From NCBI GenBank assembly GCA_014549065.1, contig JACDOX010000008.1, positions 3,238,319-3,302,318 on the forward strand: a DNA stretch of 64,000 nt. Reading direction: 5' to 3'. The position numbers and the translations under genes are program-made. The notes beneath the pieces were generated by a model that saw nothing but the letters and a program-made list of their open reading frames with translations, did not search any database and was not told the DNA's origin. The DNA comes from Cardinalis cardinalis. Its lineage: Eukaryota; Chordata; Aves; Passeriformes; Cardinalidae. Shown here one piece after another: positions 49,422 to 61,611 of this stretch; the stretch's first letter is position 1, and every line of letters starts with the position of its first letter.

Positions 49422-52400
49422 AAAACATGCTGGAGCAACTTTGTTTTGCCTGAACTATTTCTCACTGATGCCAGTATGAAGTGTTAATCAATAAGAAATT
49501 CCTTGGGCAGACAGATTTTATGGGGCTGCTACAGTGACCTCTTCATACCATATTTCAGATGGCAGTGGCCTATATGTTCTTTTCTTTTCATTTTCTTCTT
49601 TTTTTCTACCACCAACCCTGTTTTAGTCAGTACAGTGTGGATAGTTGATATATTAAGCCAATGTCCTAATCATATGTGGTCTCTGAAAATCTCAAGGNAT
49701 TCCCTCCAGAAGTTAATCTTTCAGTTATCAGTTAGGGGAACTAATTTTGGCTTCCATAAATTCTCCCATTGTTTCAATTAAATAAGGATGGCAAATTTCT
49801 AAATGCTTGGGAATGCAGCCAGCTGCTGTGTGCATACTGTGGGATGACATTTCAGGTAACACTCCATTATTTGAAGTAAGAATTTCAGCCCTGNAGGACA
49901 TATAGGATGTGTTGGGAAGTCTAGAAAGGGCAAAACTACCATGTGCCCTCCTTCTTTTCCTTTGTTAGGCCAAGAAAAATGCTTAGACACTATGACATTT
50001 TTGAAAGCTGGCTCCAAGCATTCCAGGTCTGCACAGGCATGCCTGCAANGTATTGTTGGCCATTAGAAAGGCAAATTTATTTGTCGTGTTTTTTCTAAGC
50101 TGTTGTGTAGTGCTGTCCATGTGGCTAACTGCTGCTCCCAGCTCCAATTCAGTTGTGGATATAGGCACTCCTTTGTGTAGCTGGGTCTCCTCTACTTTGA
50201 TATTTTCTAGATTAAAAAGTGATGTANAGATTGAAAATAGGAGTATCTCTGAAAAAAAAAAAATCGGATGTTCTGTACTCTGAAATCAAACCCACAGGGC
50301 TTTGCTCCCACCAGAGTAGTGTCCCAAAGCCATGCATGCACACATTATCTGGAGTCACTCCATATAGTGCNTGTCTTAGCAAGTGACCAAAGTGCTACAA
50401 AAACACTTTGTTTAGAAATGTTAACAGAATTACATAATAAATGTAAAAGATGGCCACCTTTCATTCACACGTGACTGCAATTTTTGCTTTTACACTAGCG
50501 GCTATGAATTTTGACCAGTCAGGTCTTGCAAACATGCTGGTCATTAGGGAACACATTTGNTGGTCACCTCTCTGACCACTGTGCATGCCATCTCTTGTAT
50601 TCACATATGCAAGAACTCATAAAGAAAGTGCTAACCCCTTCAAGAAAAAGGAGCCAGACCATGTGATTTATCTGCATTACTTGTGGGAGATCAAGGATAA
50701 ATCNTGTGGGATAAATCAGGTCAAACTTTTTATCCTTTAGGCTTCAAGGTGTTTGATTTGTTTAAAGAGTAGCTGACACATTTCAAATGTATGGCTGAAA
50801 GCACTCCTGATAGCAAACTTTCCCTCACAGAAGACTTGTCTGTGTGCCCACTGGAGTCAGTAGACTTTCTAGGGAGTAAGACAGTGTGCATAATGGATTT
50901 GGGGGTGAGTACTAGCAGACCTACACAAGCAGAGCAGTATTTGCTGATTGAGAGACAGCAAAACATATAATTTTTCACTAAAGAAATGCTATGTCACTGA
51001 AATTTGCTTTGGATTTCTGGTTCTGTGACTGCCACTACCATCCCTACCGATTGTTTGGAGAAGGTTCTCTGCAGATTCACATACACTCAATTGATCATGA
51101 ATGAAACTAAGAGCAGTTATTAATCTTACTGCCTGGTTGCACTCTAAACCGCCTTCTAATCCTGCCTCTGTTCTCTTAGACAAAGAATGCAGTGAGATGA
51201 AGGCAGGATCAATGCCAGCATGGAGCTNCCCTTTTTAGTAGTTGTCGTGGCAGGGTTTTATACATCAGCAACAGTGAGTAGTTTCCAGTGTACTGGGGGA
51301 GAAGGGAGGGAAGATGAATTAAAAGGGTCAGATGTTGTTCTCCTGAAGGGATGGCAGAGTCCCATCCTGACTCTTGGTCTCTGGTGAATTTTTCAGTTCC
51401 TTGTATTTAATGACTGACCTAACGAGACATTACAGCCCTACTGCCCTTTGGAGATCCATGAAGAGCTCANCACAAGCTAAGAAAGGGTGCATTGTGTCTT
51501 TGATCCAATGGGCAGTATTTCACAGGCTGGCAGATTTAATAAAATCTCAGAGGAACCTCAGCTCATTTTTTAAGAGGCTTAACATTGAGTTAAAAGTTCC
51601 CTTTACTCCTGCATTGTTGGAGACCATTCCCTTCTTGTGTGCTGCCAGAGGACCTGCAGGGAACTGGGGCTTCATGAGACCAGATTGGATGTAGGCAGCT
51701 GGTTGAGACTGGTTAGAAATCTGCAGGAGCAATAGCGGGATGCAAGATGCTTTCTAAGCCTTTTTGTTTCTCAGTCTTTGAAGTGATCCAGTGCCTCACA
51801 TGCAGTGTGACAACTTTGCTCCACACCTGAAAGGAAAGCTGAGCTGCTGATAAGGCCTTCTGATGAGTAATTTTGAGCTGCTTGACATGAAAAACTGTGT
51901 AATACCACTGCTTGTAGCAATGTTATTTGTCCCACCATTAACACTAAGTTATCCAGCTGGCTTCACAACTAGAAACATGAACAAGTTCACTGTCACAAAG
52001 TCCTCCCCTGATACAATGTTTATGGACATAGCTAGAAAGGAAGNATGAAGGTGGAGAATATCTTACAGACTGATAAAGGGATCCTTGGAGCTTTACACAG
52101 CACCACAGTTTCTTGTTCAAAGCTGTTCCAGGTAGGCTGGAAGAGATTCCTTGAGCAGCATGCTTTCTTTGATGATCAGNGGTGAGAACCTGAGAACTTC
52201 TGCACCAGGAAGAAAATCACTGTGGTATTTTGGAGTGCAGGTCTAGAGCAGGTCAAAATCTGAAAACTGATGAATACTGAGAACTGCAGAGTTCGTTTTT
52301 GACCACCTGAACACTTAAACCACTACTCTGCTCTGTTATTGTTATGGAGGTGCTGGTTGAGGACTGCATGAGTAATTTCACAGCAAGAGTTCCATATGTT

Positions 52401-53177
52401 GATCCATTAGTCTAAATTTGTATTGAACAACTATTGCTAGGAAAATGTTAGGAATTAGTCTAATGGGGAAAAATAATTTTGCTTAGATTTTCAAAAGTGC
52501 GGGGTAAATACTTCCAAAGTACCAAGCACTCAAACACTAACCTTTTTTGAATAATGACGTATAGGTTGCATGGTATTTCAGCCACCACTAACTCCAAAGT
52601 AGAATCCTTTGCAAACTCAGAAATTCACTGCTAGGTTACTGCCCACTCCCATGGATATGACCGGCTGCTGGAGTTTTGCATTTGCAGCAAAAATGGAACC
52701 TCCACCTAAGGACCAGTAGTTAAACCTTTTATAGTCACTGATTGAAGTTTGGCCTTCTTGGTCAATAAATGTTCACATTCTGTAAGAAGCTTTAACATGA
52801 GCAATTAGTCAAAATTGGCACCTGAAATTATTAGAGATGGGAAAGAGAATGCTCCAAACNCTACTTTATAAGAACCTTTGCCAACGTATACATCTCCTGT
52901 AATATAGCTGTTGAGGCCCCCAATGATTGATCCTTGCAAGATCCAGCAGAACCTTGGCAGATTCAGATCCTGCAGAGATGAACAAAATATAATCTCCAGA
53001 GATATTTTTAAGATAGCTTCNTTCTTGAGAGAAGACAGCAAAGGGGGACAAATGCTTTCAGGAAGTAGAAATTGCTGTTTGGAACTGGTGTGTCTAGGAG
53101 TACTGTTGAATATCAAGAGAAAACAAAGTTAAATGAACTATCGCAAAGGAAGAGGCAGTCATGTAAAAGGCAAAGAT
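49422..53177. other. Unannotated non-coding DNA
   Basis: No gene is supported over 3.7 kb. A 106-codon frame at 51374-51694 crosses an N and lacks splice signals. The final few hundred bases may include more decayed CR1, which I could not delimit. Confidence 0.45.
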
Positions 53178-53265
53178 GATTTGTGAGATTTTGCAATAGC
53201 CTCCCAAGGGAAGCAGGGCCTTTTGCTTGAGACATTTAAAATTAGACTGGACAGAGCAATGGAAA
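53178..53265 (+). mobile_element. CR1-type LINE 3' fragment, old and diverged
   Basis: Contains the characteristic series AATAGCCTCCCAAGGGAAGC, then GCTTGAGACATTTAAAATTAG, interrupted, and ACTGGACAGAGCA. These words belong to the 3' untranslated end of CR1 non-LTR retrotransposons, common in birds, turtles and crocodilians. The terminal 8-base repeats and the body are not recognisable, so this is a 5'-truncated, decayed copy in plus orientation. It may extend upstream to about 53.1 kb. It is the only interspersed repeat I could identify and the main clue to the host group. Confidence 0.72.
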
Positions 53266-56049
53266 TTCAGTGTATGAGCACCCCATGGGACAGAGTGCAT
53301 AAGCCACTGGGTCTCCCTTTGCATGTTCCCTTTCTCTTTTGTAACTCTTCCNGAATACCTCCATTCCAGATAGTAATTTGTTTTCCCCAGATGCNCATCC
53401 TGGTTCTCTGTTCCTCCCCTTTAAGAAAGGAGCTGTGTTTGATTCATGGTGTCAGCTATCTTCCAAGGTCCGATCCAGTCCCAGGGGTGGGAGCTCATGG
53501 GACTGACGAGGGTAGGAGTGATCAACTGCAGACTTTCCTGTTGCTGAGCTTGCTGCAGGCCTGACCGTTTTCAAGACCTCAACAGATGTTTCTGCTTAGA
53601 AACTACTGGCATCTTTATGGACTGTTTTTTCCATTCTTCCCTCCCGGCCCTTGTCCAAGCAGCAATGAATTATGTAAGACTACATTCTAGCCTCTTCTTT
53701 ATTATTATTTCTGTAGATGCATCTCTAAGAAGTACATCTATAGTTCCCTCTACCTAGTTTTAGATACGTCAGCTTTCTCTTTGACCAAAACACCCAACTA
53801 TTCCTAAAAACACTTATGTGCCTTTTCCTCATCTTTCAGACNCAGATGCCAAAAATACAAACACTACAATCCTAGCTCATGGCTTCAGATTTAAGATGTC
53901 GCTCACAGTTCATACTGTGGTTTTAATCAATATGCCTTTTACTTAAAAGTTAACCCCTTGCTATGGAGCTGCCTGTATTAATCTCTTACTGTCAGTACTT
54001 AGTGAACAGTAATTAATAATAAGTAATTTAGAAACTGCTGCTGGAGCTCAAAATGGCAACAAGCCCTCAATCATCCCTACCTGGTTTAGCAGTTTAGCTG
54101 CCAGTTAGTAGAAATGAACACATTTCAGACAGTCTTGAGTAGAATAAAAGCATTGAGCTGGTTTATTTGCACTGTTGATAAGTACTTGTAATCCTGCAAA
54201 ATACANGGTGTAATGTGTGCAGGGCACCTGATGCAGTCTGGGTAATCTTAACCCTTTACCACTGGACAGCAAAACTTCAAAGCTCAAGACTGGATAGATT
54301 AAGTTTCTTTAAAAGGTGATGTAAGTAATATGTGCAAGACCACANGGAAATTACTTTAACTCAGAAGACAGAGAAATTTTCTCTGTTGGAAGATTTGGCA
54401 GACTACTACTTAATTTCAGATGTACTATAGTAGCAGAAATGAACTGTTTCCTTCTTTGGCAACACACAACTAGAAAGAGACAGAGTAGTTTAGCCAGTGT
54501 GCCACAGCCAAATGTGGGATTTTCATGCAGGCCTATGTTTAGTTATTACAGCAAAGAGTTGCTGTAAATCCTCTTGATGCACTTAGCAACTGAATTCCCA
54601 CTGGAAGAAAAGCACATCTTTTNCAGTGTAATACTCTCATTGTTCACCACCTCAAACTCTTTCTGTGATTGTGCTGCTCTGACAAGGCACAATGCCATTG
54701 CAAGTCATTCTCATAGCATTTTACCCTTTCAGCAATCTAATGGTGCTGATATAAAGTTATTGAGTAGATGACTTCCTACTATTTGCAGAATATGTATACT
54801 GCTCGAGTATCAGCCAAGCAGTTCCATGTTGTCCTACCCAGGTGCCTCTGCACTGGTTTTGCAGGACTGTGAGAACTAAAAAAAGACTCAGTCCTGTCTT
54901 GGTACCTTGTCTGAGACTGCCCAGCAAGAGAGTCAGTGGTACTGGTGGATGTGATGTGGCTTTGGATCACGGAGACAAGCAGGACTGGTTGTCAGCCCCT
55001 GGAGTCCCACTCAGAAGAGAGCAGAGTGCAGTGCTGTCAGTCCATGGGCTGGGCTCACAAAAGCCCTCACTGAAGTACCTGCATTGTTCCTCCTGAGAGT
55101 GCTGAATGTCATGTGGTGAGAACTGAAACATTTCCGGTAGGAGAATAAGAGTTAAATTGCCCCATCTTTTTCTGACTTCCAGTAGAAAACCATACAATAA
55201 GGATTGTGAGGTCAACCAGTTTGGCATCTTTTTTCAGTAATTGCATTTGTGTGAGAACTGCATATAGCAGGCATTATGGTAAACAAGGATTTTTTTTAAA
55301 GCGTTAAAATATTTATTTAATTAAATATAAAGCATTGCTAATGGGAACAGGTATTTCCCCNGATTTGAACAGGGAGTGCCATTGCAATTGTCAACATTTT
55401 GTTGACTAATGTTAAGAAGACATAAGCTCTGTGCCCTGATGTTCAGAAAGCTTGACATTGCACAACCATCTTTTTATTCATCCTTACTGTGGCCTGGTTT
55501 TGNTGTTACCGTTAAGATCTAGTGCTCTACTAGTGAAGAATCACCACAAACTGAAGAGACAAGATCTATACTCAAGAATTACTGTGCCTGCTCCTTTAGA
55601 CCATGCTGTTTTCCTTAGGAGTGTTTAATTAACTTCAGGATCCAAGAGACTTATGAGCCAAGCTTTGAGCTATCACTACCCACTAACAAAAATCTGCAAT
55701 AATAGCAAATGGAGCATGTAAGCTGCCTTGCCAAGGAACTTGATGCTCTCTTTTCTCAGAGGTCTCTGTGCTGAAGGTCTCCCCAGATCTCTTCCTGTTA
55801 AATATGAAATCTCTTAGCTCCCCAGAGCCTATGACTGACCCCCTGGCTAATGGCTTTTTGCCAGTCCTGTTTTGTATGTTATATTGTTGGCTGACACTGC
55901 ATTTTTACAGTTTTGTTTCTCATGCTCTTAGAAGTGGCCATTTTAATTTCAATAAATATATCTCTTTGCCCAGTACACAGTATTCTCCTGGCAGCTTGGT
56001 GCTCACAGACTATAGGAAGCTGTAAACAACACTGTTTATACTTTCTGCT
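53266..56049. other. Unannotated non-coding DNA
   Basis: No gene is supported. A strong acceptor-like site (TCTCTTTTCTCAG) at about 55760 opens an 85-codon frame to a stop near 56025, but no good donor or homologue supports it. An AT-rich near-palindrome lies at about 55309-55331. Confidence 0.45.
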
Positions 56050-56245
56050 GATACCAGAACATTAGCATATAAATAGGGGAGAGATTTAAACAGGCTAAAA
56101 CAACTCCAGCCTGGCCTATTGGGAAGGGCGGACAGTCTGCTTTTCACTCTCCTTGCCAAGGACGTCAACTTTTCTGTGGGACTATTGCAAGAATGAAGGG
56201 CTTAAAGAGATGGGAAGCTTTTATCTGACAAAAGAAAGGTCGATG
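56050..56245. promoter_or_regulatory. Conserved-element-like block with TATA-like core
   Basis: Contains ATTAGCATATAAATAGGGG (an octamer-like ATTAGCAT fused to a TATA- or MEF2-like ATAAATAG), then ATTTAAACAGG, and a CRE-like GACGTCAAC about 100 bases on. Non-repetitive with isolated CpGs. Could be an enhancer or a weak promoter; judged by eye. Confidence 0.25.
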
Positions 56246-58690
56246 AGCCTTAGAAATGCAGAAATACACTGAATAACAGTCTGCCTGTTGGGATTTCCTT
56301 GTAAGCCCTGTTGGTGTTAGTGTGGGCATGTGGAGGGAGGGGAATTACTTAAAAATCACCACAGAGCTGTTGGATAAAAGCTTCCTTTAAATGGAACTTG
56401 CAGCAAAGTGTTAAAAATATTATAATTACANCTGCAATGAGCATATTGCTGTAGAAGTTGTTTCATTTACCCTAAAGAAGCACATCATGTGATCTTTACA
56501 TTTTTTAGCTGCAGAGTATTTTAGAAACATGGTACAAATACTGAGTCAAATAAACTTACATATCTATTATTGAATTATTAAAATTCCAATCACGTTTGGC
56601 ACCAGTGAGAGATAGGCACAAATGCTGCAGTTACCATCAAATTGCTTGAGTCCTTGTTTCATGCAGTTGAAGTTTGATTTTACTTTTTGTCATAGAATAT
56701 GTAAAGCAGGGTTAACAAGGACATAGATACAAGGGAGAAAAGAGTTCTCAGTTAACAGTCCATTGGAAACCAGAGACCAAGACAAGAAAAAAAACAGCCA
56801 GAGATGATATTTCCAGGTGAGAAAGAGGTACTGTGGGATTGTAAAGAAAGCTGTCNCATGAAGAGTCGGGGTGAAACTGTGAAACAGAACTTAACTGTGT
56901 TGGCATTTGTTGTGGGCTTTGCAGGTGTGCCCCAGCAGCCCGTAGGCCTCTGGACAGACTTTCATTTCAGGGCTGGACGGGTTTGTGTGGAGCAACCATT
57001 TGCCCCATTTTTCTTCTCTCTGCTAGAAGGGGGAATGTTTGTGATGTTAATTTTCCTCTTCAGAAGCAATGAAGTTTTGTGTCAAGACAAGCAATTCCCA
57101 TGGTTGTTTTGTACCATCAATTTTCTGTTCTAGAAAAAAGAGTGGTTTCAAAGTTACATTCCCAAAACTGGTAGGAACACCGTGATTTGCACAGTGTTGC
57201 TGTAGGAACGTTCTGCGTAGCCACCATAAATATGGCAGTGAGTGGGGCACATGAAAAACAGGAGGAGATGGAAACTGAACTGGCTTTTACTCTAGGGCTC
57301 TTCTAGAACTCTTCATCTGCTGCATCTGCATTTGGTCTTCCNGGTGGTTTGACTCAAGTCGTGGAATAACTGGCAGTGGTGGTAAATCATAAAGCACGTT
57401 TCAAATCAAACTGCAGTGCACACACAAGCTCGTGCCTGTGCAGTCAGGAGCTAATGCAAGCAGGAGACAAACCTGTTGCTTGTTTGGGGTGCAAGTTGCC
57501 AGTAAAGCACTGCCTTTGTGGGTAGGCATGACAACTGCACACTGCTGGGTGACTCCATAAGAAAAGGAGATGTTTCTGTGCTGGGGGACAGTGGTGTCCC
57601 AGAAGGGGAGAGGCATTAGGATTGAGGACTGCAGAAGACTCTTGTATTTCAGAAAAGGCCCTGATCACAAAGCCACCATATTCACCCACACGATTAGTTG
57701 CCCTTAGATTAACCTCATTTACAGTAATTATAAAGTCTGACACATTTCTCTGTTATTATCTCCCTTGTATCATGTTGTAGGATTTCTTCCCCCTGCTTCT
57801 GTCTTTTTATCTGTCTGTTGGACTAGAGACCAGAGTTTTTCACTATGTTATCTCTCAAACTTTTTTCCTCCAATGTAAACTGGCCAGTTTTAGCCCAGGA
57901 TACATTGCAGTGATCAAAGTTTAGTATCTCACTTTTGTCAGGCAAATGTGAGATGAAAGGGACAGCTAGTTGTTGTTCAGATAGTAGTCTTAATACCACT
58001 GGGGATAAAACTGTGCTTTGTCTTGAAGCTGGAATTCCAGTCCCATGGTTTTTATCAATTTTTAATGAGTGTGAGCCTGGAAAAATGTTCTCCATCTTAC
58101 AGAATTTGTGTCTCAGTTGGGAAGGAGATGGCTAGAGCACAACTGTCCTGGTGACTTGAGGGAAAGATTAATTAAGTACCAANACTCTTGTGCTCAAAGC
58201 AGGGTGGTCAAAGACTTAACACAGGAGAGGAGCTAGAAAGTGCACATACACTAATTTAATTTGTTTAAAGGATGTTGTGTCCAAATGGCAGAGGAAGGAT
58301 TCTGTTCAAACCTGCAAATGTGAAAACTATACTGAGATGCTCTTAGCTACTGAGGCTCTCCAGCACTGAAACCAGAGTGAAACAGGAATTGTGGCATTGG
58401 GACTAAGTGAGTTCCTTGACCATGCAGTCCTCATGCTGGATTTAAAGTATGACAGTGGATTGTAATTTTTCTTGTGCTCAAGGATCAGGAAGCAGAGGAA
58501 AACCAGACCAATGCTGTAATCATTAAAAGCCAAAGACAGAGAGATAATACCTGGAGCTGAGCTATATTAATTGTTCACTCCTGCTCCATAAAGTCAGTTT
58601 ATGTTATACATAACAAGATAACTGGAGGTTTTCCCTTCCTTAGTTTGATTGTCACTTGTAACCAAGGCAGGTCCCATTTGTTCTCCCTAA
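56246..58690. other. Unannotated non-coding DNA
   Basis: No gene is supported. Frames of about 100 codons at 56804-57133 (plus, crossing an N) and 57444-57743 (minus) have no usable splice or start context. Confidence 0.5.
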
Positions 58691-58715
58691 CAAAACAAAA
58701 CAAAACAAAACAAAA
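58691..58715 (+). repeat. (CAAAA)5 pentanucleotide microsatellite
   Basis: Five CAAAA units followed by a longer A-run and degenerate CCAACAAAAAAA. It is the complementary motif of the GTTTT array at 49.4 kb. Confidence 0.93.
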
Positions 58716-58761
58716 AAAACACCAACAAAAAAATATAGACCCCTGTTGTATATACTCTTCT

Positions 58762-58834
58762 CACCAGAGGGCAATGAAGTCAAGTCTGTTCGTGTAGGCC
58801 TGTCTGGCATTACATAAGCGATGCCCCCTGTGTG
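58762..58834. promoter_or_regulatory. Two CTCF-like core sites in opposite orientation
   Basis: CACCAGAGGGCA at 58762-58773 fits the CTCF core well on the plus strand. GCCCCCTGTGTG at 58823-58834 reads on the minus strand as an AGGGGGC core with weaker flanks. About 50 bases separate them. Site calls by eye have a high false-positive rate; the first is the better one. Confidence 0.3.
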
Positions 58835-59400
58835 CTGAAACCCAAGAACACCACCTGACTAGGCAACGGTATTTGAATAGAAAGGTGGCACTGGGTCAGG
58901 GTGACTCCAGCACAACAGGTGGCACGCAGATAAGCAGGCTGCCCCAGTTGTCGNCAAAAAAAACCAGCATGGGATACCAGTGGGAGGACTTGGCAACGTC
59001 ACTGCAGGAGTAACTGGCATTCACACCTACTTTGTGGCAGATAAACTTATCTGTGTCTCAGTAAATCTGCTTCCAAAGTGGCTTTAGTAGCCTGCATTAA
59101 TAAGCCAGATGCGTTACAAAAACAATGGGGNTTGGTGGCAAGACGCTTCCATTCCAAGCCGTTGGATTCAACCTGAACCACAGTTCAAGTGCAGAAAAGC
59201 TGTGACGGACAGAAGGCCTGCAGGAAGCCAAATGGGAAGAGCGTAGAGCATGAGCTGCTGCCTGTCCTTGGAGGATTTTAAAGAGGGTTGATGTGAACTG
59301 ATCGAATCAAAAGTGAATGGGAGAGGTTAACGAATGCAAAGACCTGCGTTTGTAATGTTTTCATTTTTCCATCACCTTTCCTCATTCTCTCTAGAGCGCT
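58790..59400. promoter_or_regulatory. CpG-enriched patch, possible regulatory element
   Basis: About fifteen CpGs in 610 bases, well above the window background, without very high G+C. Includes a GATA-like CAGATAAGC and a CRE-half-like AACGTCAC. Together with the CTCF-like cores and the following block it suggests a regulatory region rather than a gene. Confidence 0.28.
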
Positions 59401-60079
59401 GCTATTCCATCTCACAGCAATGAGTAGCTCAGCCAAGGACTGTCATTTTGTATTCCAGTCTGACCCAGTATTTTACAGGGTGCCAAACAACCACAGTGTG
59501 GATGCCTCAACCCTCCCCCCAGCCCCAACACACAGAGGAGCATCTATGCAAAGCCTTACAAAGCCTTTCAAATGTCCTGCAAGTGGGACAAAGATAGGAG
59601 GAAATGAGATCTCTTCTCAGATTTCAAGAGTCCATTTAAATTTTATACTGTGTGGGTGAACTGGGGTTCTCACCAGCNGGCTTTGGGAAATCAAATTTTT
59701 CTTTTGTGTACCAGCTTGACTTTAATTGAGGAGCCCCATCATAGCTACTATTTAACATTTGACTTGGAGACTGTTGGAGACAAATGCGTTTGGAGAGTGT
59801 TTTGAGAGACAGTGACTTTCTGTGAAGCCTTCTGGCCAGGTTACAGCTGATCTGAGCCTGTTCAAATAGGTGATCCTATCTCTAACCAGAGTGGGCTAAG
59901 GGCAGGACAGGCTATGGAGGACCAGCTCCCACTCCCTCTTGGTGCAATTAAATGGTATGTTGCCTTACAGCTCTTGCTCATACTTGTGCTGTGGTGAAGG
60001 ATTTTAGCCTCTGGAGCTATTGATCCATCAACATGCACGAACACAAAAGGTGTATTTGCCACAAAAGCACTGACCTGGG
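59401..60079. other. Unannotated DNA after an acceptor-like site
   Basis: A pyrimidine tract and TTCTCTCTAG at about 59385-59394 precede a frame open to 59659, but no convincing donor follows. No gene is called. Confidence 0.4.
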
Positions 60080-60090
60080 AAGATGGCGGC
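60080..60090 (+). promoter_or_regulatory. YY1-like site
   Basis: AAGATGGCGGC is an exact match to the classical YY1 consensus. YY1 sites of this form are most common just downstream of vertebrate promoters and in enhancers. No start site is evident nearby. Confidence 0.45.
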
Positions 60091-60279
60091 CTGGCCAGGC
60101 CAAGCTGGGGTGCCCCCGCTGTGCCTTCCCTACTTGCCACTTGATAAATACCCCGCTCCTTCCCCCACCCTCCTGCCCATTTTCCACAGCAGAGAGCAGA
60201 CACAAGGGGACCCTTTCATCTTGGCACATCCCCTTGCTGATTAATGTGATGCAATGTTCCCACAACACCACCACTATGC

Positions 60280-60480
60280 CGGCCATGTAATTAGGCAGGA
60301 GATAATGAATGCTTCAGAGACTATTCAGGCAGCAGTGCCCGCCTCCCTGCCGAACAAGCTCCTTTCTCAGCAGTGAAGCCAAGTGGAAGGAGCGGCAGCA
60401 GAAATGCCATTGGTGCCGCGCTTAATTGTGCAGGAATCAGGGCTCTCGCAGCAGAAAACAGAGTAAGGGCCAGTGTGGGA
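60280..60480. promoter_or_regulatory. Conserved-element-like block with homeodomain cores
   Basis: Contains TGTAATTAGG and GAGATAATGAATG at its left end and GTGCCGCGCTTAATTG at its right end. In between are several isolated CpGs (CCCGCC, GCCGAAC, AGCGGC). Non-repetitive and of even composition, it is the most enhancer-like text in the right half. No alignment was available. Confidence 0.3.
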
Positions 60481-61591
60481 GAGATGGGCAAGTGGATCTA
60501 CTCTGAAATCTTGGGGCCAAACTCTTTCTGTGTCTTTTCATGTGTTTGACCTTATGGCAGGAGAAGCCTTAAATGTGCACATCTCTGGTTTTGTATGTGT
60601 GTGCCTTTTTTGTTTCAAATCATTAGGGAAAGACATCATTTAATAAGCATAGGAGTCTGTCTTCTCAGTAACCCAGAGGCAAAGATGCTGGTGCTACTTA
60701 GTGGCCTTTGAAATGTGGGAAACACACTAAGGACACAATAGGCTTATTCTCTTTTAGGGGGCTTTACAGTTAAGCTGCCATTGTCTGTCTAACATTAGCA
60801 AGAAAGATACTCTCTTTTCTCCCCGACCTCTGTGTGGACTCTGAGAAAACAACCAATTGGTTTAAAATGCACTATCCAAATGCCTTCAGATCACGCGAGA
60901 ATAAAGCCAGCAAGAAGCTGAAAGTCTGTCTCATCAGCTGGAAACCAAAGAATTTACTGTCAAAGGTCTTAGCAGAAATTCAGCTCAAATTGCTTTGTGC
61001 ACTTTTTTATTGTTTGTTGATGCAAATTTTTTTAGACCTCATTCCTGACCATACTATCTACTAAATGTAAGCAGTGTAACCTGCTGTAAGCAACTGGTAA
61101 AGCTTATCNTAAACTGACTTCAGTAGTTATAAAAATAAAAGGGTAACTGAAGTTTTGTGCTCAGGACAAANAGGTAGAAAACAGCTGTTGTGATAGTGAT
61201 GAATCAGGGAAGCTCAGTTTCTCTGAGGATTAGGTTAATTTCTGAGCAAAAGGTCACTGGAGGGTGGAGTACATCAGAAAGAAGAATTTACAAGTTATAA
61301 NATGGAACAATTCATATGCACACTCACATTTAAGCCTGCTTCACTCCAACAAGCTCTAAAGCCATAATGTGTCCTTTTGTAAATAAGTAGGTTCCCAGGC
61401 AGACCCACTGATCACCCTACTGAATTAAGTGACAGACTCTTTTGTGCATCCCTTCTTGAATGACAGATGGATGCAAGTTATGTTATTCTATTGCTTAAAC
61501 ACATTTTCTGATCAATATATATATAATGTGCTGTGTGTCACTGCTGTGCATTTTGTCTCTACATCAGAAAATTCTTAGGCTTTTCTAGATC
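60481..61591. other. Unannotated non-coding DNA
   Basis: AT-rich sequence without supported gene or repeat. Confidence 0.5.
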
Positions 61592-61611
61592 TATAGTGTC
61601 TTGACACTATA
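61592..61611. repeat. Near-perfect palindrome, 9-bp arms
   Basis: TATAGTGTC and GACACTATA flank a TT centre, giving an almost gap-free 20-base palindrome. It could be a dimeric binding site or chance; no family is recognised. Confidence 0.9.

Noticed and set aside
55760..56025. Possible terminal exon after a strong pyrimidine tract and CAG
   Set aside because: The reading frame is open for about 85 codons but looks hydrophobic-random, and no polyadenylation context or homologue supports it.
59385..59659. Acceptor-like tract followed by an open frame
   Set aside because: No good donor follows and the frame ends without homology. The surrounding CpG and motif content suits a regulatory region better.
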